This document shows positions 17,157 through 23,590 of a DNA stretch of 64,000 nt, piece after piece. The translations under genes and the position numbers were made by a program. The stretch comes from an uncultured Pseudomonadales bacterium (GTDB lineage Bacteria; Pseudomonadota; Gammaproteobacteria; Pseudomonadales; Azotimanducaceae), in assembly GCA_958296025.1 (NCBI GenBank), contig OY282430.1, positions 2,976,001-3,040,000 of the forward strand, in the 5' to 3' direction. Position 1 is the stretch's first letter. Each line of letters begins with the position of its first letter. The notes under the pieces are model-generated. The model was not told where the DNA came from. It saw only the letters and a program-made list of their open reading frames with translations, and ran no database searches.

Positions 17157-17317
17157 ATTCCACTGGCCTGCCTTGCCCGGCGAGACCCGCCCTGCAGCCT
17201 GCCCCATTAGGCCCGTCAGACCAGACTGTTGCGCCGACCATCGAGGATGGCACGAAAGCCCGGGCGGAGAATGCCACTTTAGGAAAGGATGTTTTCTTTT
17301 TGTTTTCAATAGGTTAG
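17153..17317 (+). CDS. Short conserved frame downstream of the UDG-like gene, copy 2
   Basis: 54 codons (MNSTGLPCPARPALQPAPLG to FLFSIG), same length and ATGA overlap as 13290-13454. Conservation of start, stop and length across both cassettes is the only support. Confidence 0.35.
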   Translation: MNSTGLPCPARPALQPAPLGPSDQTVAPTIEDGTKARAENATLGKDVFFLFSIG

Positions 17318-17318
17318 G

Positions 17319-17579
17319 GTGGATATACCTAAAAATCCCGAACGGCTAGATCTCGTCAAGGCGGATGCGAAACAGGGCGATCATCTCAAGAGTCTCCGGG
17401 ATGGGGCAGAGAGCAAGGACCTGCGCCCATCTTCGAGGCACCTGCCTGTTGGATGGCTCCGAGGGGTGGGCGAAGCCGTTCTTCCCGCCCTAGTCGGCGC
17501 ACTGGGCGTCTTTTTCGTCAGTGTGGTTTGGCACAAGGCGGCACCGCTTTTGGACTGGCTGGTGAACTTGTTGATCTAG
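17319..17579 (+). CDS. Hypothetical small membrane protein
   Basis: 86 codons from GTG 17319, although the start may be lower because the first codons lie in the hairpin arm of the cassette end. One transmembrane segment is visible (AVLPALVGALGVFFVSVVW) near the C-terminus, followed by a short hydrophobic tail. No relatives recognised. It ends overlapping the end of a leftward in-frame extension of the 17762-18499 gene. Confidence 0.3.
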   Translation: MDIPKNPERLDLVKADAKQGDHLKSLRDGAESKDLRPSSRHLPVGWLRGVGEAVLPALVGALGVFFVSVVWHKAAPLLDWLVNLLI

Positions 17580-17761
17580 TCCATTTTTGGCCGGCAATGC
17601 CCATCCGGCAGTTCGGGAGAGATGAATTTCGGCCAGCCCTCCGACTCCTTGCACAGGGTGGCCTTGGTGAGCGGGCCGTTGGGCAACTCCAACCCATTGC
17701 GCTTGGCCCACCAGACCGCGCACTGACGTGGAACGCCGCCGAAACGGCGGAGCGCCAGGAT

Positions 17762-18499
17762 TCAGCGGCCGGCTTCATTGGGCTGCGCCGGCCCCAGTCC
17801 GCCATTCGCAAGCGCTGCCGATTGGGTCAGGGCGGATGCGCGGCGCAGGTCATCCGCATCCAAGTGGTAGTGCAGATTCCCAAGTGAGACGATGACCAGA
17901 TTCTCCGCTGGCAAGGCGGTCCAGTGCGGCTCGCCAGGCCGAGCGGCGAACAAGGCCGCCGGCGCCATGCCGCCCAACAGGGCATCGTAGCCCAAAGGGA
18001 TCGAGACGTGGCCGGGAAGCAGCCAAGGTTCGGAGACCCGCGTCTCCGTTGGGTGCAGCCGGCCCTCCGCCAACTGGTTGATGTGGTTGGCGTAGTCAAG
18101 CGCGCCGTCACCGAACAACGCCCGGAACCCCTCCGCAATCTCCTTGACGGCAAGCCCGCAGGTCGCCAGAAAGCGCACCATTTGGTCCTCCCGCATACCG
18201 GGAACGGCCCATTCCAACGCACTCAACACCCGTCCTTGGAACCGGCATTCCCGGAACGCCCGGCGGACCTCGGCACCGTTGGCACGGTACTTGTGGTTCA
18301 GCCCCGATGTGGCCTTGCCCACATGCCCATCCACACACCTATCCGCCAAGGCGTCGGTGATGTTGTCTGGACGCGCCTTGAGAAGTGGGTGATCGAAAAA
18401 GCGTGGCGGACGCAACACTCCGCCTGTCCGGACCGCCGGCTCAAAGTATTTGGCGAGTTCCGCCGGATGATACGCAAGATGCCCTCCCTTGCCACTCAT
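17762..18499 (-). CDS. Unrecognised protein, partner of an AbiEii-like nucleotidyltransferase
   Basis: 245 aa, starting inside the stop of the upstream nucleotidyltransferase gene (4-base overlap), so the two are coupled. The sequence is non-repetitive with good amino-acid diversity (HLAYHPAELAKYFEPAVRTG; ALEWAVPGMREDQMVRFLAT; EPWLLPGHVSIPLGYDALLG) and no membrane segment. I do not recognise a family. After its TGA the same frame stays open for 61 more codons, down to TAG 17576-17578, with protein-like composition (QCAVWWAKRNGLELPNGPLT), hinting at a premature stop. Confidence 0.6.
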   Translation of the reverse strand: MSGKGGHLAYHPAELAKYFEPAVRTGGVLRPPRFFDHPLLKARPDNITDALADRCVDGHVGKATSGLNHKYRANGAEVRRAFRECRFQGRVLSALEWAVPGMREDQMVRFLATCGLAVKEIAEGFRALFGDGALDYANHINQLAEGRLHPTETRVSEPWLLPGHVSIPLGYDALLGGMAPAALFAARPGEPHWTALPAENLVIVSLGNLHYHLDADDLRRASALTQSAALANGGLGPAQPNEAGR

Positions 18500-19293
18500 G
18501 ATGGGCCGCCCCCCATGGTGCCGTCGCCATCATCTCCATCAAAGACGGGCGTTTTCTCCGCGACAGGGATCAGGGATGCGTCTCGCTGCACCACAGCGTG
18601 CGCCACCGTCTGCGGGATGCTATGCAGGTCCACATCGTATGTGGGGCCGATGATCCTGTCCTCATCCAGCTCATGCCAGTTGGGTGGCATGTCGTGCAGC
18701 CTTTTCGCGTAAATCCGCACTTGGTCCGGCCTGAGTTGCGAAAAGTGATCATGCAAAAGTTTGGGGCTCTCCCGCATGCACACGGTCATGTCATACAGGT
18801 CTCGAATGGGTACGCGCCCGTCACCCCGCCGGCCGAAGCGGAAGCGGCCATGTATTTTGCCAATGAACACCTCTTCAATGGTTGCCGCCTGCGCCCGTGT
18901 CTCCTCCACCGTGTCCCGCCCGAACTCCAAATGCATCCAGTGCGCCACGCCCACTGAGAACCGCACGCCGGCGACACGTCCCTGAACGCCGTCGGCGTCG
19001 AAGCCTTCGACCCAGTGTCCGCCGCCCTCAACCGACCTAGCGGCGATGCGCATGCGGTCATGCCTCAAGCCCATGTGTTTGCCTAGAGCCGTCGCCGGTA
19101 AGAAAAAATCCAAGTCCGTGGATGTTCTGTGACCCCAAATCGCCTGCAGAACGCTCCCGCCGCTCAACACAAGGTGCTGTTCGGGCAGGCCGGCGGAAAG
19201 CAGTCCCACTGCGGAGTCAAAAGCCTCCGACAGATTGGACGGCAGAATCAGGCGCATGAGCGACAATTCCCATTGGGCGGTTCCGGCGCTCAT
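18496..19293 (-). CDS. Nucleotidyltransferase, AbiEii/AbiGii toxin-like
   Basis: 265 aa from ATG 19293 (MSAGTAQWELSLMRLILPSN). GGS at residues 45-47 followed by TSTDLDFFL with D60 and D62 is the GS(x)nDxD signature of the DNA-polymerase-beta-like nucleotidyltransferases that include AbiEii toxins. Toxins of this family modify tRNA or other acceptors with nucleotides. Upstream frame sequence belongs to an integrase remnant, so I do not extend the start. Its downstream coupled gene is not a known AbiEi antitoxin, and order and partner are unusual. Confidence 0.7.
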   Translation of the reverse strand: MSAGTAQWELSLMRLILPSNLSEAFDSAVGLLSAGLPEQHLVLSGGSVLQAIWGHRTSTDLDFFLPATALGKHMGLRHDRMRIAARSVEGGGHWVEGFDADGVQGRVAGVRFSVGVAHWMHLEFGRDTVEETRAQAATIEEVFIGKIHGRFRFGRRGDGRVPIRDLYDMTVCMRESPKLLHDHFSQLRPDQVRIYAKRLHDMPPNWHELDEDRIIGPTYDVDLHSIPQTVAHAVVQRDASLIPVAEKTPVFDGDDGDGTMGGGPS

Positions 19294-19369
19294 TGTAGCA
19301 TCGCCAGCCCTAGGGCTTGGAATTGGTCGCGCTGCGTGCTCAACGCAACCACCTTGGCAAAAACCCATT

Positions 19370-19653
19370 CCCGCCTTGGGAAAGGCCGCCAGCGCGGCGC
19401 AGCACCGGCCGCCGCATGGCGATGGGACGCCCCGCATCCGACATCGCCATGCGAGGGCCGAGAGCACGGACTCGGCTGCACTGGCCGAGGCCCCCCTCCA
19501 GCGAAGCGCGTCAATGTGGGCGGTCACGGATGCATCGGTGGCAATGGACTCCACAAGGGCAGCGTCCAGCCCCCGTAGCGCCGATTCGTAGCAGCGCACG
19601 GTGGAGGCGGACAGCGCCCGCCCGCCGTCAGGCTTTGCGGCCATGTCGGGCAT
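19370..19653 (-). pseudogene. Tyrosine recombinase/integrase, N-terminal fragment
   Basis: From ATG 19653: MPDMAAKPDGGRALSASTVR, then YESALRGLDAALVES and DALRWRGASASAAESVLSAL, ending in RMRGVPSP. This is the SAM-like core-binding region of phage-type integrases. The catalytic domain with the R-H-R-Y residues is gone. The frame continues by chance into the nucleotidyltransferase. It supports a mobile origin for this island. Confidence 0.6.
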
Positions 19654-19963
19654 CCATGCGCGCTAGTTCAGCCGACCGCCCGCCGGCAACGAGCCGGCGA
19701 CGCCGCGGGTGGTGAAGACGCTCAGCGAGCGCCAAGTGCGCGACAGCAACTGGTAGCGCATCAGTGCGTCAACCAGAGGCAAAAGCGCAAACATTGGCGG
19801 CCTGCGCTTGAGCAGGGGACCGGCTCAGGGCACCTGCGTGGCGTCATCGGAGCAGGATGGCTAAGACCTTTATGCATGGCCTACCTATTGCAAATCCCTA
19901 TAAGGATTGCATTATTGGACATTAACCGATCCAAGACGCTGAGTTTCCTGTACCATTCCCGCC
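19654..19963. other. 310-base intergenic region with a candidate operator
   Basis: No convincing gene. A leftward frame (ALMRYQLLSRTWRSLSVF) just upstream of the integrase fragment may be another gene end. The inverted repeat at 19893-19908 is listed separately. Confidence 0.35.
19893..19908. promoter_or_regulatory. AATCC-N6-GGATT inverted repeat, candidate HipB-type operator
   Basis: Perfect 5-bp arms around CTATAA, 56 bases before ATG 19964. It recalls the TATCC-N8-GGATA operators bound by HipB, although the spacer is shorter here. Autoregulation by the fused HTH domain downstream is inferred. Confidence 0.4.
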
Positions 19964-20791
19964 ATGATCTGCGACACCGTGCCAATGGAAGACGAGATGG
20001 GCGGCCGGCGTTTTCGCTATTGGCTGCACCGCGACTTGGCGAGCGATGGCCGCGAGGGGTTGGTGTTTGTGATGCTGAACCCTTCCACCGCCGATGCGAT
20101 GCACAACGACCCCACGGTGCGGCGCTGCATGGCCTTCGGGCGGGAGTGGGGCTACCGGGAGCTCACCGTCGTCAATCTCTTCGCGCTGCGGGCGACCAAG
20201 CCCGACGATCTGCGTCGCCACGGCGAGGAGGCCGTCGGCGAGCGCAACGACGAAGTGTTGCGCTGGATGCGGCAGCACCCGGCCATGTCGATGGTGGTGG
20301 CCGCTTGGGGCAACCAAGGTGCGCATTTGAGCCGCGACGCGGCGGCAATGGCCATCATCGGGCCGGCCATGGCACTTGGCGTCACGAAGCGAGGCTGCCC
20401 CAAGCATCCGCTGTATGTGCGACAGTCAGCCCAGCCCGTTCCCTACGAGCGCGAACAACTAGCCGGTGACGGACGAACAGCGCCCGGCACTCCTGTTCCC
20501 GTCCTTCGCGCAATGTCCAAACTCGGCGAAGATGTCCGCGACGCCCGCCTGCGGCGGCGCATACCGATGGCGCTGCTGGCGGAGCGGGCGTCGATCAGCC
20601 GCACGACGCTCGCCAACGTCGAGAAAGGCGACCCGGGCGTGTCGCTCGGCAACTATGCACGGGCGTTGTTTTCGCTCGGCCTCATCGACCGCTTGGCGGA
20701 TCTGGCCGACGCCCGCCACGACGGGGTCGGCCTTGCCATCGAGCGGGAGCAGCTGCCGAAGCGCATCCGCCAACGCAAGAACTGGCGCTAA
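19964..20791 (+). CDS. DUF1643 domain fused to a HipB-type HTH antitoxin domain
   Basis: 275 aa. Residues 1-150 are a DUF1643 protein: FVMLNPSTADAMHNDPTVRR, LTVVNLFALRATKP, VVAAWGNQG and ending GCPKHPLYV. From residue 184 (internal ATG 20513) comes an XRE helix-turn-helix: RRRIPMALLAERASISRTTL, then ANVEKGDPGVSLGNYARALF, typical of antitoxins paired with HipA. No stop separates them and the internal ATG lacks a ribosome-binding site, so either this is a true fusion or one base change has joined two genes. HipA follows after 98 bases. Confidence 0.75.
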   Translation: MICDTVPMEDEMGGRRFRYWLHRDLASDGREGLVFVMLNPSTADAMHNDPTVRRCMAFGREWGYRELTVVNLFALRATKPDDLRRHGEEAVGERNDEVLRWMRQHPAMSMVVAAWGNQGAHLSRDAAAMAIIGPAMALGVTKRGCPKHPLYVRQSAQPVPYEREQLAGDGRTAPGTPVPVLRAMSKLGEDVRDARLRRRIPMALLAERASISRTTLANVEKGDPGVSLGNYARALFSLGLIDRLADLADARHDGVGLAIEREQLPKRIRQRKNWR

Positions 20792-20889
20792 CGGGTGCCA
20801 AGGCACATGCCCAGCGTGCGTTGCGCCCTCGTTGGCGTGCCCGTGCTTGGCGGCTTCCGCGGCGCAGACGCTTAGCCTAGGGAAGACGA

Positions 20890-22146
20890 GTGGAACGCGA
20901 GCTGTTTGTCTATGTCGATATGAGCGGTGCGCCCGTGTTGGTGGGCCGCCTGTGGACACGGATGCGTCAGCGGGCGGAAAGTTCGACGTTCCTTTACGAT
21001 GCGGACTGGCTCGCGCACCCCGATCGCTTCGCCTTGGAACCCGCCTTGCCGTTGGGCGCCGCGCCGTACCACACGTCGCCGGGCAAGGCGCTGTTCGGCA
21101 GCTTGGCGGACTCGGTGCCCGATCGCTGGGGGCGTGAGCTCATGCGTCGCCAATGGCGGCGAGAGCAAACGCCCGGCCGCACTGCCGCAGCCTCGCTTGC
21201 GGAAGCGGATTTTCTATTGCGCGTACACGACACCGCCCGGCTAGGCGCACTGCGGTTCGCGGATTCCGAAGGCGGCGTCTTCCAAACGCCGGACGATGTG
21301 GCGCCGATCCCGCCGCTGGTGGAACTGCCGACATTGTTGAACGCCAGCGATGCGGTGCTGGCGGCGAACGAGTCGGCCGCGGCATTGCGCCTGCTGCTCG
21401 CGCCGGGAGCGTCGCTGGGCGGGGCGCGTCCCAAGGCATCGGTGCATGGTCCGGCAGGCCAGCTCCACATCGCCAAGTTCCCGATGCACAGCGACGATCG
21501 GGACGTCGTGCGCTGGGAGGCCGTTGCCCTACGTTTGGCGAGGAACGTCGGCATCGACGTGCCGCGGCACCGCCTTGAACTGGTCAACAGCCGGCCCGTG
21601 CTATTGCTCAGCCGTTTCGATCGCGCCAAGAACGGTCGTATTCCGTTCCTCTCCGCCATGGCCGCACTGAGTGCTGCGGACCACGAGACACGCAGCTATA
21701 TGGAACTTGTGGACTTCCTCCGCCAACACGGTGCTTGCCCACGCCAGGACATGCACGCCCTCTGGCGTCGGGTGGTCTTCAACGTGCTGATTTCCAATAC
21801 GGACGACCACCTGCGCAACCATGCGTTCCTGCACATGCCGGGTGGCTGGACGCTATCCCCAGCCTACGATCTGAATCCAGTGCCCGTGGATGTGAAACCC
21901 CGCATCCTGTCCACCGCCATTGCATCGGACGACGCCACCGCCTCACTGGATTTGGCCTTGGAAGTGGCCCCCTATTTCGAACTCGACGCTGCCGTTGCAC
22001 GGGCGACCGTCGCCAAGTTCGCCCAGAAAACAATGGCTTGGCGGCAAGCGGCGAAGTCCTGTGGGTTGACGGGCACCGAGGTGGAACCGATGGCCAGCGC
22101 CTTCGAGCATAGCGATCTGGAACTCGCGCTACGCTTCCAAGGCTGA
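20890..22146 (+). CDS. hipA: HipA-family serine/threonine kinase toxin
   Basis: 418 aa from GTG 20890, with GGAAG upstream. The N-terminal HipA domain includes SLADSVPDRWGRELM. SLGGARPKASV is the ATP-binding Gly-rich region, SNTDDHLRNHAF (near residue 303) the catalytic loop and YDLNP (near 325) the metal-binding motif. Family toxins phosphorylate aminoacyl-tRNA synthetases (GltX in E. coli), causing growth arrest. The antitoxin is the HTH domain fused to DUF1643 upstream. All active-site motifs appear intact. Confidence 0.92.
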   Translation: MERELFVYVDMSGAPVLVGRLWTRMRQRAESSTFLYDADWLAHPDRFALEPALPLGAAPYHTSPGKALFGSLADSVPDRWGRELMRRQWRREQTPGRTAAASLAEADFLLRVHDTARLGALRFADSEGGVFQTPDDVAPIPPLVELPTLLNASDAVLAANESAAALRLLLAPGASLGGARPKASVHGPAGQLHIAKFPMHSDDRDVVRWEAVALRLARNVGIDVPRHRLELVNSRPVLLLSRFDRAKNGRIPFLSAMAALSAADHETRSYMELVDFLRQHGACPRQDMHALWRRVVFNVLISNTDDHLRNHAFLHMPGGWTLSPAYDLNPVPVDVKPRILSTAIASDDATASLDLALEVAPYFELDAAVARATVAKFAQKTMAWRQAAKSCGLTGTEVEPMASAFEHSDLELALRFQG

Positions 22147-22187
22147 CTTGCAGCGAGCCACATGGCATGGCAAGCCACTCGAAGATG

Positions 22188-22255
22188 TGTAGGGGATCAC
22201 CATCTTTCGGACATTAAGAGGGAGCGCCCCGGTGGGGGGCGGCGCGGCGCCCCCT
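22188..22255 (+). mobile_element. Solo end of the IS481-like element
   Basis: 22188-22215 (TGTAGGGGATCACC, three bases, then CTTTCGGACATT) matches both TIRs of the IS at 13725-14510 and is followed by the same internal GAGGGAGCGCCCCGG. The rest of the IS is missing. The junction at about 22255 is with the truncated vapC gene, so an insertion followed by deletion is likely. Confidence 0.65.
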
Positions 22256-22321
22256 CATCGACAACCGCGTGTTGCCGGCCAACCACCAGAGGAAAGTGTG
22301 CGTGTCCAACAAGAGGCGCAT
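22256..22321 (-). pseudogene. VapC-type PIN toxin, N-terminal fragment
   Basis: From ATG 22321: MRLLLDTHTFLWWLAGNTRL then SM, the classical PIN start with the first catalytic Asp. After about 22 codons homology ends at the solo IS end. The ATG lies 3 bases after the stop of the antitoxin gene, the normal vapBC layout. Confidence 0.75.
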
Positions 22322-22324
22322 CGC

Positions 22325-22561
22325 TCAGGCACAGCCTTCCCAAAGGGCCAACTCGTCCTCCGGGAGCGGTTCCAGAATGCTGTCATCAACGAAGATTCGC
22401 CCCTTCATGGCGCCAAAGCGCCGCTTGCCCTTGGCCTTGCAGCGAACAAGCCGGGCAACAGGCTCGCCCCGGCGGGCGATGACCACCTCTTCGCCCGCCT
22501 CCACTTAGGCCAGCAAACGGGAGAGCTGGGTTTTGGCTTCATGGACATTGACCGTGGGCAT
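22325..22561 (-). pseudogene. Phd/YefM-type antitoxin with a nonsense codon
   Basis: Starts MPTVNVHEAKTQLSRLLA and then meets TAA at 22507-22505. The same frame continues EAGEEVVIARRGEPVARLVR and MKGRIFVDDSILEPLPEDEL to TGA at 22325, a complete prevent-host-death antitoxin apart from that stop. The partner toxin is truncated as well, so loss of the antitoxin would carry no cost. Confidence 0.8.
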
Positions 22562-22793
22562 GATGGATTTCCCCGAAAACAGTTGACTAGAAATACAGCT
22601 AAGTTTCTGGATTGGTCAAGCCGAGATGTCGTGTTCGAGCGGCATTCGCATGGCAATAGCTGGGCTTTGGACACCTTGGCCGTTGTTCGCTGCGCTCGAA
22701 CAAGACCAGAAAAAATGCCCGCATGGATGTCTAAATGGACCCAGCAAGCCGTTCAAGAATGGCCTCGCTCGGAACGAAGCCGGTCTCCATGCG
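22562..22793. other. Intergenic with a 25-bp duplicated antitoxin scrap
   Basis: 22656-22680 repeats exactly the 25 bases at 22898-22922, which encode the HTH recognition region of the neighbouring antitoxin. Otherwise nothing is recognisable. Confidence 0.5.
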
Positions 22794-23117
22794 CTAGTCC
22801 GCGGGCGGCACGATATCGTCCATGGTCACGCCGAGCGCGTCGGCAATGTTGCGCAGCATCGGCACAGATCCAGTGGCGTCGCCGTTTTCGATTGTGGATA
22901 GCTGGGCTTTGGACACCTTGGCGCGACGGGCCAACTCAGTGACACTGAGGCCACGGTATTCACGCCAAATGAGCACCCGGCTAGCGCCGGACCAAAGGCG
23001 CTCGACGAGTGAATCTGGAAAGAACTCCTCGCCACTGGCTCGCGCTTCGCGCAATGCCGCACGGTCAGCGGCGTCTTCCAACGCTTCGCGCAACTGGTCG
23101 TACTTGAGAATCGGCAC
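22794..23117 (-). CDS. XRE-family HTH antitoxin-like regulator
   Basis: 107 aa from GTG 23117 (MPILKYDQLREALEDAADRA). The C-terminal half is a helix-turn-helix: YRGLSVTELARRAKVSKAQL, STIENGDATGSVPMLRNIAD, ending LGVTMDDIVPPAD. This arrangement (N-terminal linker with AxREARASGEEFFP, C-terminal HTH) is common for antitoxins of the HigA/MqsA style. A shortened DUF433 gene precedes it by 19 bases on the same strand. Confidence 0.75.
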   Translation of the reverse strand: MPILKYDQLREALEDAADRAALREARASGEEFFPDSLVERLWSGASRVLIWREYRGLSVTELARRAKVSKAQLSTIENGDATGSVPMLRNIADALGVTMDDIVPPAD

Positions 23118-23136
23118 GAGGGCCCTCGGCAGCCCG

Positions 23137-23298
23137 CTAGACTGCCTTTGCAGCGGCTCTGTCGATCTGAAAATCGTCAAGCGGCACGCCGTCCGCAAGC
23201 AAGTCGAACAACTGCCGCACGGGCAACCGGCCGCCCCGGAAACAGGGCACACCGCTCATGCTGCCTGGATCCACCCATACTGCTTCGTCAAGAGTCAT
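23137..23298 (-). CDS. DUF433 protein, shortened
   Basis: 53 aa from ATG 23298: MTLDEAVWVDPGSMSGVPCF, then RGGRLPVRQLFDLLADGVPL. This is the start of the DUF433 fold (a small HTH antitoxin-like family). Family members usually run 70-100 residues and continue with a helix after the DDF motif; here the frame ends after IDRAAAKAV. Probably a C-terminally truncated gene. Confidence 0.6.
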   Translation of the reverse strand: MTLDEAVWVDPGSMSGVPCFRGGRLPVRQLFDLLADGVPLDDFQIDRAAAKAV

Positions 23299-23317
23299 TT
23301 CCCACCTTCGGCTACGG

Positions 23318-23518
23318 TCATAGGGATACGATACCAATTTCCTGCCGTAATTTCCTGCCGTGCGGGAACAGGCGAATCTTGCAGCCGGTGATGACGTATT
23401 CGCGCTGGCCGACGGATGTGCCGACATCGTTCACGCCGAAGAAGATGGCACCGCTTTCGGCGTTGGCGAAGGCCGCAACTTCGCCCGTTGAGGCTTCGGC
23501 GTTCGGGGAGGCGGACAA
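23318..23518 (-). pseudogene. AlbA_2/Schlafen-type domain fragment
   Basis: EASTGEVAAFANAESGAIFF followed by GVNDVGTSVG matches the start of the AlbA_2 (putative DNA-binding or Schlafen-like) domain seen in RecG-like regulators. Both the N-terminal Glu-Lys-hyper segment and the rest of the protein are missing. Confidence 0.6.
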
Positions 23519-23590
23519 AGCGCCGATTTCTTACAGCAATTACATCCTTGGCGTACAGACGCGCCCTTGACATGGGGCTACTTTGGCCCC

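Larger units (their letters stand above)
16103..17349 (+). repeat. Duplicated cassette, copy 2
   Basis: Matches 12061-13486 from TATCTAGAGGCGG to the GAACGGCTAG hairpin arm. Relative to copy 1 it lacks ~125 bases near 16250 and has a 13-residue net gain in the middle of the UDG-like gene. The flanking DNA on both sides differs from copy 1, which sets the cassette ends precisely. Confidence 0.85.

Noticed and set aside
11000..17400. CRISPR array
   Set aside because: Repeats here are long, few and gene-bearing, with no regular short repeat-spacer pattern and no cas genes.
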